From contig CAWJGS010000004.1 in NCBI GenBank assembly GCA_963842575.1, forward strand, positions 372,001-436,000: a DNA stretch of 64,000 nucleotides, written 5' to 3'. Source of the stretch: JACDER01 sp963842575 (GTDB lineage: Bacteria; Actinomycetota; Thermoleophilia; Gaiellales; Gaiellaceae). The notes below the pieces were generated by a model, which ran no database searches, was not told the origin of the DNA, and was given only the letters and a program-made list of their open reading frames with translations. Below, in pieces: positions 17,656 through 25,734 of the stretch; within the stretch, counting starts at the first letter, position 1; each line of letters opens with the position of its first letter. Position numbers and translations under genes: made by a program.

Positions 17656-19770
17656 GTGAGGAAGGCCTGCCTGGCGGCTCTGGCCGTCGTCTGTCTCGTC
17701 CCGGCGGCCCGAGCCTCCGGGCCGATCAGTACGTCCATATATACGCCGACCGGAGATCCGCTGGTGCTCCAACGCATCCACGAGGCCGGCGCGACGTTGG
17801 CGCGGATAAACGTGTCCTGGGCGCAAATCGCGCCCGGCGTACGTCCGGCCGGTTTCGTGCCGGCCAACCCCGCCGACCCGGGATACAACTGGGCGGGCAT
17901 CGACGCGCAAGTGCGCTCCGCGGTCGGGCACGGGCTCACGCCCTACTTCACGGTCTGGGACGCGCCGCTGTGGGCCCAGAAGGACGAGCCGCACCAGACC
18001 TTGATAGGGCCGTATCGAATCGCGTCGTGGAAACCTGATCCCGCGCAGTTCGGGGCATTCGCGCGCGCGCTGGCCCTCCGCTACGACGGGACGTTCTCGG
18101 GTCTACCGCGAGTGCGGTACTTCGAGGTCTGGGACGAGCCGAATCTCAGCCTGTATCTGAGCCCGCAGATCGAGCACGGATCCGTGGTCGTCGGCGATAT
18201 CTATCGCGGGCTGCTGAACGCCTTTGCCGGGTCGGTGCACGCCGTCCACGAGGACAACGTGGTGGTCGCGGGATCGCTGTCAGGGTTCAGCTTCCTGACT
18301 CCGTACGGAAGGCTCGGGATCGCGCCGCTCGTCTTCTTGCGGAAGCTCCTGTGCATGTCGGCCGGCCGCGTTGCGCGGCCCACCTGCAAGACGAAGGTCG
18401 ACCTCGACGCTGTCTCGATCCATCCCTGGACCTCCGGTAGCCCGATCCATCATGCCTCCGAGAAGGACGACATCTCGCTGGGCGACCTTCCCGAGCTGCG
18501 GCGACTGGTCGACGCAGCGTTTCGCGCCGGTCAGATTCGTTCCAAGGCAGCGCCGCACATATGGATCACGGAGTTCGCCTGGGACACGCGACCCCCCGAC
18601 CCCAATCCGCTCACGGCCCCGCTCGCGCTGCAGGCCCGCTGGGTATCGGAGGCGATCCATCAAGCCTGGAAGAACAAGGTCCGCGTGTTCACCTGGCTCC
18701 AGCTGTGGGACCAGCTGTACACCGAGCCCTTGCAGAGCGGCCTCTTCTTCCGCAACGGTGAGAATTTCCGGGACGCTCGTCCCAAACCCGCCTTCTTCGC
18801 CTTTCGCTTCCCATTCGTGGCCTACCGCAAGGGCAAAGACGTCTCGGTCTGGGGACGCACGCCGTACGAGCGCCCGGGCAAGGTCGCGGTGCAGCGCAAG
18901 ACCGCTGCAGGCTGGCGCTGGGCGGGCACGTTGACCGCCGACCGCTACGGGGTCTTCCAGGGACATGTGCGCTACAAGAAACCGCAGAAGCAGCGGGCGT
19001 TCCATCCCACCGCGAGCGGCAGCACGTACCGCGACCAGGTCGTATCGGCGTCACCGATGTCGTACTGGCCGCTCGACGAGCGCGCCGGCACGACGGCCTC
19101 GGACCTGACCAAGACGAACGACGGCACGTACATGGGGGGCGTGAAGCTCGGCGTCCCCGGCCCGATGCCCGGCACGACCGCGGCCTCCTTCGACGGGAAG
19201 ACGGGGCGGGTGAAGCTCGGCCGGATGACCGGGATCCACTCGGTCGAGCTCTGGACCAAGACGCGGACGACCAAGGACGCGGTCGCCTTCAGCAACCGCA
19301 ACAAGAACCACGAGTTCGTCGCCTTCGGCGCGGTGGGCGGGATGGCGCACACGCAGGACAGCTACCCCATCTTCGCGCGCACGGTCTGCAACGGGCAATG
19401 GCACCACCTCGTGTACACGTACGACACGGCCACGTCCACGGGGAAGATCTACGTGGACGGAAAGCTCTCGCAGCTCGCCGTCTGGCAGCGGCTGGAGGGC
19501 GGAGCGGACGCGAGCATCGCGTTCGACGCGTCGCTGCGGTCCTACTTCGGCGGCCAGATCGCCCAGGTGGCGGTCTACCCGTACGTCCTGTCAGCGGCGC
19601 AGGTCAAGAGCCACTACCAGGCGACCGGGCGGCGCGTGGCGCCGGACACGCCGCTGGGGTTCCTGCGCGCGCTCCAGGTCGGTTCGAACACCACGTCCCT
19701 CCCGTTCTCTCTCGTCCGCCCACGCGACCGCTTCGTCCTGCCCTTCGGCCAAGGCGGGACCCAGCAATAG
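17656..19770 (+). CDS. Secreted clan GH-A glycoside hydrolase with inserted LamG/concanavalin-like domain
   Basis: 704 residues from the GTG at 17656, which gives a good signal peptide (VRKACLAALAVVCLVPAARA). The GH-A barrel covers ~25-380 with acid/base WDEPN (Glu161) and nucleophile WITEFAWD (Glu306). A C-terminal module starts at FRFPFVAYRKGKD (383-395). It is interrupted by a laminin-G/concanavalin-like domain (~455-657; YWPLDERAG, SFDGKTGRVKLG, WHHLVYTYD, IYVDGK) and resumes as FSLVRPRDRFVLPFG (684-698). The paralogue at 35907-37342 has the same module without the insert. LamG domains commonly bind carbohydrate, so this enzyme may act on and hold surface glycan. Confidence 0.82.
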   Translation: MRKACLAALAVVCLVPAARASGPISTSIYTPTGDPLVLQRIHEAGATLARINVSWAQIAPGVRPAGFVPANPADPGYNWAGIDAQVRSAVGHGLTPYFTVWDAPLWAQKDEPHQTLIGPYRIASWKPDPAQFGAFARALALRYDGTFSGLPRVRYFEVWDEPNLSLYLSPQIEHGSVVVGDIYRGLLNAFAGSVHAVHEDNVVVAGSLSGFSFLTPYGRLGIAPLVFLRKLLCMSAGRVARPTCKTKVDLDAVSIHPWTSGSPIHHASEKDDISLGDLPELRRLVDAAFRAGQIRSKAAPHIWITEFAWDTRPPDPNPLTAPLALQARWVSEAIHQAWKNKVRVFTWLQLWDQLYTEPLQSGLFFRNGENFRDARPKPAFFAFRFPFVAYRKGKDVSVWGRTPYERPGKVAVQRKTAAGWRWAGTLTADRYGVFQGHVRYKKPQKQRAFHPTASGSTYRDQVVSASPMSYWPLDERAGTTASDLTKTNDGTYMGGVKLGVPGPMPGTTAASFDGKTGRVKLGRMTGIHSVELWTKTRTTKDAVAFSNRNKNHEFVAFGAVGGMAHTQDSYPIFARTVCNGQWHHLVYTYDTATSTGKIYVDGKLSQLAVWQRLEGGADASIAFDASLRSYFGGQIAQVAVYPYVLSAAQVKSHYQATGRRVAPDTPLGFLRALQVGSNTTSLPFSLVRPRDRFVLPFGQGGTQQ

Positions 19771-19830
19771 GGCGCCCGGCAGAAGAGGGCTGACGCGGTC
19801 GTCGCCGGGCAACAGCAAGACTTCGGGGCC

Positions 19831-21264
19831 GTGGCCCGGCTCGTCGCCCTGGCTCGCGCTCACCGGCTCCTGCTGATCGTCCTGGCGGGGGCGATCGTCC
19901 TCCGCGTCCTGGTCGAGATCGCCTACTGGCCGGCGCTCACCTTCTCCGATTCCTGGCAGTACATCCAACTCGCGTTCGCGAATCCGATCGTCGCCTTCGG
20001 CGTCGACCGGCCGAGCGGCTATCCGCTGATCCTGCACCTCCTGGCGCTGCCGGGACGGAGCCTGGGGACGATCTCGATCGTCCAGCACCTCGCCGGGCTC
20101 GCGACGGGAATCATCGCGTACTGGGTGCTGCGTCGCCTGGGAATCCGGGCCTGGGCCGCCGCACTCGCGGCCGCGCTCATCCTCTTCGACAGCTACGTGG
20201 TGACGCTCGAGCAGACCGTGCTCGCGGAGACGTTCTTCGCACTCGCGCTGCTGCTCACCGCGGCGCTCGCCGTCCTGTACTCCCGGAGCCCGTGGACGAT
20301 GGCAGCGGCCGGAGTGCTGCTGGCCGGCGCCGTGACGCTGCGGGTCGCCGCGCTGTTCGCCGTCCCGGCTTTCGTCCTCTTCGTGCTGATCAAGGCACGC
20401 CCGGCACGCGTGCTGGCCGCAGCGCTCACCGGTCTCGTCCTGCCGCTGGCGGCGTACAGCTCGTTGCACGCGGTGGAGGGCCACGGCTTCGGCTTCACGG
20501 AGCAGGTCGGAGGCTGGGGACTGTACGGGCGGGTAGCGCCGATCGCGGACTGTCGCGGCGCCTCCATTCCGGCCGAGACGAAGCCGCTGTGCCAGACCGC
20601 GGCCGAGCGCGAGCGCCTCGGCTTCACACCCTCTTCCTACGTCTTCTCGCCGGAGTCGCCCGCGCGGCGCGCGTTCGGGTTCCAGCCTCCGAACCGCGTC
20701 GCCGGGGAACTGCAGGACTTTGCGCTCGGGATCATTGCCGCGCACCCGCTCGCCTACGCCGGGGAGGTGACGGGAGACTTCGTGCGCCTCTTCGAGCCAG
20801 GAGGCGCCGGCGTCGACTCGACGCTGACCATGCCGCGCAGAGGCTCGTTTGCCTGGGAGACCGTCTACCCCGAGGCGCTCATACGGGACAAGTACTTCCC
20901 CGGCTTCTACCGTCAGATCCGGGCGCCGGACGGCTTCCTGCTCGCGTACCAGCGCGTCTTCCATACGCCGCGCTGGCTGATGGGGATCTTCCTGCTCGCG
21001 ATCGTCGCGGCGGCGGTAACGCGGTTCTTCGGCCGGCCGCGAGCTTCGGCGCGCGGGGCCTACCTGCTCTTCGGCGGGATGGCCTTCGGGCTCCTGCTCG
21101 GCCCGGTCGCCACGGTCGAGCTGAACGTTCGCTTCCTGGTCCCGGCCGTCCCGCTGCTCGTCTGCGGGGGCTTCCTGGCCCTGCGGGACCTGGCCCTGGT
21201 CGTCAGCCGGTCGCTCGCACCCGCACGAGCACCCACGCCGCCTTCAGTCCGTCCCGCCAGGTGA
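19831..21264 (+). CDS. Polytopic membrane glycosyltransferase (PMT/ArnT superfamily, GT39/GT83-like)
   Basis: 477 residues with 10 or more predicted membrane helices. After the first helix, the extracytoplasmic loop carries FSDSWQYIQLA, the acidic site of polyprenyl-phosphate-sugar-dependent transferases, and the C-terminal third keeps a helix-rich plan. Such enzymes take a sugar from a polyprenyl-phosphate donor and add it outside the membrane. The convergent GT2 gene (21203-21877) is a DPM1-like enzyme that could make that donor. GTG start at 19831, 60 bases after the hydrolase; it may be in the same transcript. The 3' end overlaps the convergent gene by 62 bases. Confidence 0.75.
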   Translation: MARLVALARAHRLLLIVLAGAIVLRVLVEIAYWPALTFSDSWQYIQLAFANPIVAFGVDRPSGYPLILHLLALPGRSLGTISIVQHLAGLATGIIAYWVLRRLGIRAWAAALAAALILFDSYVVTLEQTVLAETFFALALLLTAALAVLYSRSPWTMAAAGVLLAGAVTLRVAALFAVPAFVLFVLIKARPARVLAAALTGLVLPLAAYSSLHAVEGHGFGFTEQVGGWGLYGRVAPIADCRGASIPAETKPLCQTAAERERLGFTPSSYVFSPESPARRAFGFQPPNRVAGELQDFALGIIAAHPLAYAGEVTGDFVRLFEPGGAGVDSTLTMPRRGSFAWETVYPEALIRDKYFPGFYRQIRAPDGFLLAYQRVFHTPRWLMGIFLLAIVAAAVTRFFGRPRASARGAYLLFGGMAFGLLLGPVATVELNVRFLVPAVPLLVCGGFLALRDLALVVSRSLAPARAPTPPSVRPAR

Positions 21265-21877
21265 TCTTCTTGCCCTCGGCGTACGTGCGGCCGTAGTACG
21301 CGATCGGCAGCTCGTACACGCGCAGGTGGCGCAGGCAGACCTTGGCGGTGATCTCCGGCTCGATCGCGAAATCGTCCTCGCGCAGGTCGAGGGAGCGCAG
21401 GACGTCCGTGCGGAACGCCTTGTAGCCACTCTCCATGTCGGAAAGGGTCGTGTTGAACAGGAGGCTGGTGAGCAGGCTGAGGAAGCGATTGCCGACCAGG
21501 TGCCAGAAGAGGTACGCGCGCTGGGGACGGCCGCCGGACAGCCGGGAGCCGAACACGACGTCGGCGACGCCGCGGGCGATGGGATCGATCAGCGCCGGGA
21601 CGTCGGCGGGGTCGTACTCCAGGTCGGCGTCCTGGATGACGACGACGTCGCCGTCCACGTGCGGGATGCCGGCGCGCACAGCCGCGCCCTTCCCGCGGTT
21701 CGGCTGCCTGAGAACCAGGTCGGCGCGCCCGTCCGCGATCTCTCCCGTGCCGTCCTCGGAGCCGTCGTCGATGACGATGATCTGCTTGTCGAGGTCGAGC
21801 GCCCTGACGCGGTCGAGCAGCTCGCCGATCGTCGCGGCCTCGTTGTACGCCGGGACGAGGAAGGAGACGCGCATCAC
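21203..21877 (-). CDS. GT2 glycosyltransferase, polyprenyl-phosphate mannose/glucose synthase-like
   Basis: 224 residues, no membrane helices. SFLVPAYNEAATIGELL, VIDDGSEDGT, the DXD-type QDADLEYDP and MESGYKAFR are the ordered motifs of DPM1-like enzymes, which make polyprenyl-phosphate sugars on the cytoplasmic face. The start is GTG 21877 (GTGA with the upstream gene) or the next codon ATG 21874 (TGATG); both are coupled to the methyltransferase stop. Last gene of the 24475-21203 unit, it overlaps the convergent PMT-like gene, a plausible user of its product. Confidence 0.85.
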   Translation of the reverse strand: MMRVSFLVPAYNEAATIGELLDRVRALDLDKQIIVIDDGSEDGTGEIADGRADLVLRQPNRGKGAAVRAGIPHVDGDVVVIQDADLEYDPADVPALIDPIARGVADVVFGSRLSGGRPQRAYLFWHLVGNRFLSLLTSLLFNTTLSDMESGYKAFRTDVLRSLDLREDDFAIEPEITAKVCLRHLRVYELPIAYYGRTYAEGKKITWRDGLKAAWVLVRVRATG

Positions 21878-22656
21878 CCTGGACGCCGGGCGATCAGGCG
21901 GAAGGCGCCGTCCCTGCCGCTGAGCCGCAGAAGCGCCCGGGTCGCCCGCATTCGCGCCTCCGGCGTGCGCTCGTGCACCACGATGTCGAGGCCGCGCTCC
22001 TCGAGCAGCCGGCGGAGCTCGAGGTCGTCGACGCCCTCGAGTGCGTAACGCTCGGCCAGCCGCCCGATGGCCGGCCCGCCCTCGGAGCTGCGGCGCAGGC
22101 GCGCGCGCACCGTGTCGGCGAAGTCCCGCGGCTCGTGCAGCGCCTGGAAGAGCACCCAGTCGAGCCGTCGGATCGCCCGGTCGCCGGGCCCTGCCAGCGG
22201 CGGATCGAAGATGGTCACGAGGACGCCGCCCGCGTTCAGGCGGCCGGCCGCGGCGTCCACGGCCTCCTGGTAGTTCTCCAGATGATGGAGCGCCGAGGAG
22301 AAGACGACGACGTCCCAGGTGCGCGGGTCGTCGCGCAGGAAGTCCACGATCTCAGCCTCGGAGGTCTCAGGCTCGAGGCCCAGCCTCGCCGCCTTGGCGC
22401 GCCAGAGGCCGATCATCTCCGGCGACACGTCGACGAGCACCGGTGTCACTCCCATCCCGACGAGCAGCTCGGAGACGTTGCCCGAGCCCCCGCACGCGTC
22501 CAGCACCTGCGGGTCTGGCCCCGCGAGCTCGAGCGCCCTCCGGAGCGAGTCGCGGAGCAGCGCCTGCGCCCGCGGGTTGACGACTGCCTCTTCCTTCTGG
22601 TCGTACTCGGCGGCGACCGTCTCGTAGAAGCGCCGGTTCGCCTCGACCGAGTCCAT
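21874..22656 (-). CDS. Class I SAM-dependent methyltransferase
   Basis: 260 residues from the ATG at 22656; the frame is open upstream but overlaps the GT2 gene and is not protein-like. SAM motif I is VLDACGGSGNVSELL, followed by VLVDVSPEMI and the post-motif VVVFSSALHHLENY. Sequence type is the UbiE/Methyltransf_11 group acting on small molecules. Placed between two GT2 genes with 1-4-base overlaps, it may methylate a sugar or the lipid-linked intermediate; the substrate is not readable. Confidence 0.8.
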   Translation of the reverse strand: MDSVEANRRFYETVAAEYDQKEEAVVNPRAQALLRDSLRRALELAGPDPQVLDACGGSGNVSELLVGMGVTPVLVDVSPEMIGLWRAKAARLGLEPETSEAEIVDFLRDDPRTWDVVVFSSALHHLENYQEAVDAAAGRLNAGGVLVTIFDPPLAGPGDRAIRRLDWVLFQALHEPRDFADTVRARLRRSSEGGPAIGRLAERYALEGVDDLELRRLLEERGLDIVVHERTPEARMRATRALLRLSGRDGAFRLIARRPG

Positions 22657-23597
22657 CAGCGCAAGTCCCGGTTGCTCTCCATGTCGAACAGCATTGCGAA
22701 CAGGAGGAACTGGATGCCGGAGATGAGCAGGAGCGCGATCAGAACGACCGTCGCCGGCGTGATCCCGTTCCCGAGGATGCGCAGGATCGTCACCGCGATC
22801 CCCAGCGCGAGGCCGACGAACGTGAGGATCAGCCCGAGCGTATAGAACAGCACGAGCGGGTGGAAGTCGCGGATGACGTACTTCGTCTTCAGCCGCCACA
22901 GGAACGCCTTCCAGAGCATCCAGGACATCGTCGGAATGACCTTCCGGAGCTTGATCCCCGACTCCTCGCCGACGCCGTAGACGGGCCGCGACGGGACGTC
23001 TCGCACACGCGCGCCGTACACGTTCAGGTGGACGAGCATGTCGTTCGGGAAGCCGTAGCGCGGGTAGATCCGCTCGAGGTCGAGCTCCTCGAGCGCCTCG
23101 CGCGAGATGGCCGTGTACCCCGACTGAGAGTCGGCCACGTGCCAGTACCCGGACGCGATCTTCGTCAGGAACGAGAGCGCCGCGTTCCCCAGGTAGCGGT
23201 GTCGCGGGATGAGCTCCCACGCGCGGCCCGTGAACAGCCGGTTCGCCTTCGCGTACTCGGCCTCGCCGCGCGCCACGGGCTCGGCGATCGACTGGAGGTC
23301 GGCGGGATCCATCTGGTTGTCGGCGGCCATCACGCAGGTGACGTCCACCTGATCGTCCAGCGCGCGCCGGTAGCCGGAGACGATCGCGGCGCCGACTCCT
23401 CGGTTGGCCTCGTGCTCGACGAGCTCCACGCGGCCGTCGGCGAGCGCGCGCACCGCGTCCTTCGTCCCGTCCGTCGATGCGTCGTCGACGACGATCACGC
23501 GGTCGACGAACTCGGGGATGCCGGCCAGCGTCGTCCCGATCAGCTGCTCCTCGTTGTAGGCGGGAACGACGACCGCGAGGGTCTTGCCTTCCAGCAT
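22656..23597 (-). CDS. GT2 glycosyltransferase with C-terminal membrane helices (GtrB/ArnC-like)
   Basis: 313 residues. VVPAYNEEQLIGTTL, VIVVDDASTDGT, AADNQMDPADL (metal/nucleotide site) and DSQSGYTAI form the catalytic domain; two hydrophobic helices near 245-300 anchor it in the membrane. This plan is typical of polyprenyl-phosphate hexose synthases (GtrB, ArnC) and related polysaccharide GT2 enzymes. Its ATG shares one base with the Wzz stop (TAATG) and its stop shares one base with the methyltransferase ATG. Confidence 0.87.
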   Translation of the reverse strand: MLEGKTLAVVVPAYNEEQLIGTTLAGIPEFVDRVIVVDDASTDGTKDAVRALADGRVELVEHEANRGVGAAIVSGYRRALDDQVDVTCVMAADNQMDPADLQSIAEPVARGEAEYAKANRLFTGRAWELIPRHRYLGNAALSFLTKIASGYWHVADSQSGYTAISREALEELDLERIYPRYGFPNDMLVHLNVYGARVRDVPSRPVYGVGEESGIKLRKVIPTMSWMLWKAFLWRLKTKYVIRDFHPLVLFYTLGLILTFVGLALGIAVTILRILGNGITPATVVLIALLLISGIQFLLFAMLFDMESNRDLR

Positions 23598-24475
23598 TAC
23601 GCCTTGCTGAAGCGGCGGGCGACCGGGCTCCAGACGAGCGCGGCGATGATCCCGATGATCAGCCCGATCGCGCCGCCGACGAGCATCGAGTTGCGCGTGC
23701 TGCGGGCGGTCGTCTTCGTCGGAACCGGACGGTCGACGAACTGCGGCTTCTCGACGTTCTCAGCCTGCGAGAGCTGCTGCCGGTTCGTGCGCCTGCGCAG
23801 CAGCAGCTGGCCCTTCTGCTGGATCGCGCGTTGAGGTTCGAGTGGAGGACGAGCAGGTCGAGCGGTGAGAGGTTGCCCGCCGCCTTGAGCGCCGCCTGCG
23901 CGATCTCGATCTGCTTCTCGTTCGAGGCGAGCTGTTGCGTGAGGCTCACGTCGAGCGTCGCGGAAGCCCTCGATCTTCTGGTCGACGAAGCCGGAGAGCT
24001 GGTTGATGATGTCCTGGCCGAGGACGGTGGTCGCCACGGCGACCTTCTTCGGCGAGCTGCCGGTGAGCGTGATCGACACGAGCGGTGTCTGGCCCGCCTT
24101 CAGGGCGCCCTTGGCCCCGGCGATCGTCTGCGTGGACACGTTGTTCTTCACCTGGCCCGGCCTCAGACCAGCGGCGGCCGCGGCCTTGCGCGCCGCCGCC
24201 TCGGAGTGGATCAACTGGCTGACGTAGGTCGGGTTCGTCGCGAGCCCCTGGAGCGGCGCGGTGCCCGAATACGGCTGGCCCAGGTACAGCGTCGCGGTCG
24301 CCTCGTACACCTGGTTGCCGCCGAGCGTGAAGATGTAGCCGACGATCAGGCCGGCGACGAGGCCGATGACCGGCAGCCACCAGCGCGCCACCAGGCGGCT
24401 CCAGTAGTTGCGCAGGTCGACCTCGCGTTCCTCGTCCAGGTCGACGAAGTCAGGGGCGTCCCGGGTCGTCGTCAC
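23597..24475 (-). CDS. Wzz-type chain-length/tyrosine-kinase-modulator-like protein, carrying two compensating frameshifts
   Basis: 292 residues as translated. The N-terminus (DLRNYWSRLVARWWLPVIG, helix ~31-50) and the C-terminus (SMLVGGAIGLIIGIIAALV) are the paired membrane helices of Wzz/polysaccharide co-polymerases, which set polymer length from the periplasmic face. Between about 23965 and 23835 the protein is unlike the family, while another frame of the same bases reads VSLTQQLASNEKQIEIAQA, a proper coiled-coil Wzz segment. So one indel near 23965 and an opposite one near 23835 replace ~40 residues. TAAAGT eight bases before the GTG start gives it its own promoter. Confidence 0.78.
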   Translation of the reverse strand: MTTTRDAPDFVDLDEEREVDLRNYWSRLVARWWLPVIGLVAGLIVGYIFTLGGNQVYEATATLYLGQPYSGTAPLQGLATNPTYVSQLIHSEAAARKAAAAAGLRPGQVKNNVSTQTIAGAKGALKAGQTPLVSITLTGSSPKKVAVATTVLGQDIINQLSGFVDQKIEGFRDARREPHATARLEREADRDRAGGAQGGGQPLTARPARPPLEPQRAIQQKGQLLLRRRTNRQQLSQAENVEKPQFVDRPVPTKTTARSTRNSMLVGGAIGLIIGIIAALVWSPVARRFSKA

Positions 24476-24483
24476 GGGCGCCG

Positions 24484-24489
24484 ACTTTA
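24484..24489 (-). promoter_or_regulatory. Leaderless -10 element TAAAGT for the Wzz unit
   Basis: TAAAGT on the minus strand eight bases before the GTG at 24475. It overlaps the stop codon of the upstream propeller gene, so the Wzz-GT2-methyltransferase-GT2 unit can be transcribed alone. Confidence 0.45.
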
Positions 24490-25734
24490 GCGTTTATGCC
24501 GCGGAACGAGCCCGTAGACCCGAGCGTGACCGATGAGGTAGACACGCTGCTTGTCCGCGACGATCGGCGAGTACTGGCCGTCCGGGTACGTCCAGACCTG
24601 CTTCCCGGTCAGCGCGTTCAGCGCATACGTGCGCGTGTCGAGGGTGGCGAAGTAGACGATCCCGTCCAGGACCGTCGGTGCACCCGAGATCTGCGCGTGC
24701 GCGTCGAACTGCCAGCGGACATCGCCTGTCGCGGCGTCGAAGGCGAAGAACTTGCCGCTGTACGAGCCGGCGAAGACGCGCTGCCTCCAGACGGCCGGTG
24801 AGGAGTAGACGTAGCCGCCCGTGTCGTGCGACCAGAGGAGGTTTCCGGTCGTCGCGCCGTAGGAGTAGACCTTCCCGTCCGTGCCGCCGATGTAGACGCG
24901 GCCGTAGGCGACGGCCGGCGTCGAGTAGAAGTTCGCGGCGGAGCCGAGCCGCTCCTGCGCGGACGCGCGCCAGACGAGCTTCCCGTCCTTCGCGCGCAGG
25001 CAGTAGACGTGATGGTCGTACGAGCCCGCGTAGACGTTCCCGTTCGCGAACGCGAGGCCTCCCTTGACCTTGCCGCCCGTGTGGTACTTCCAGTCGATCC
25101 TGCCGGTGTTGCCGCTCAGGGCATAGACGTCGCCGTTCCAGTCCCCAACGTAGACGCGGCCGGCTTCCACGAGCGGGGACGTCTCGCTCGGGCCGATGGT
25201 CTTCGCCCAGCGCACTTTCCCCGAGCCGTTGTAGTACGCGACGACCTGGCCGGTCAGCCCCGGCTTCTCCGAGTTGCACGGCCTCTTGTTCAGGAAGACC
25301 TGGAAGACGAGGCGCCCGGAAAGGGCCGGCCCGGACGCGGTGCAGCGGCCGGAGAAGCGCCGCCAGGCGCGGCCGCCGTTGTGCGCGCCGACGGCGAACG
25401 TGACCCCCTGGTTGCTCGTGAAGTACAAGCGCCCGAAGCCGATCGCCGGTGGGAACTCGAGCAGGCTGCGCGCGCCGAACCACCAGACGCGCCGGAAGGG
25501 CGGGCGGAGCTTCGAGGGTGCGACCCGCGTCCGCTGCTCGTCGTACCCGTACATCGGCCAGTCGATCCCCTTCGCGTGCTCGACCGGCTTCTCCGGGACG
25601 TCGGTGGTGACGAACTCGCGCGTCGACGAGCCGCGTATGTCACCCGCCTGGTCCCGCTTGTAGAAGTAGTAGGCCGCCCCGACGCCGGCCGCGAGCAGCA
25701 CGACGACGACGAGCCCGAGAAGCAGTTTCTTCAC
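24487..25734 (-). CDS. Membrane-anchored PQQ-type beta-propeller protein
   Basis: 415 residues. One N-terminal membrane helix (residues ~4-26) is followed by a propeller that begins WPMYGYDEQRTRVAP and repeats blades of the form VYVGDWNGDVYALSGNTG and VYIGGTDGKVYSYGATTG, with Trp and Tyr at PQQ-repeat positions. No dehydrogenase catalytic loop or PQQ-binding cysteine pair is evident, so a binding or scaffolding role outside the membrane is more likely than catalysis. GTG start at 25734 in a GTGA overlap with a related propeller gene. Last gene of the 31901-24487 operon. Confidence 0.82.
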   Translation of the reverse strand: MKKLLLGLVVVVLLAAGVGAAYYFYKRDQAGDIRGSSTREFVTTDVPEKPVEHAKGIDWPMYGYDEQRTRVAPSKLRPPFRRVWWFGARSLLEFPPAIGFGRLYFTSNQGVTFAVGAHNGGRAWRRFSGRCTASGPALSGRLVFQVFLNKRPCNSEKPGLTGQVVAYYNGSGKVRWAKTIGPSETSPLVEAGRVYVGDWNGDVYALSGNTGRIDWKYHTGGKVKGGLAFANGNVYAGSYDHHVYCLRAKDGKLVWRASAQERLGSAANFYSTPAVAYGRVYIGGTDGKVYSYGATTGNLLWSHDTGGYVYSSPAVWRQRVFAGSYSGKFFAFDAATGDVRWQFDAHAQISGAPTVLDGIVYFATLDTRTYALNALTGKQVWTYPDGQYSPIVADKQRVYLIGHARVYGLVPRHKR

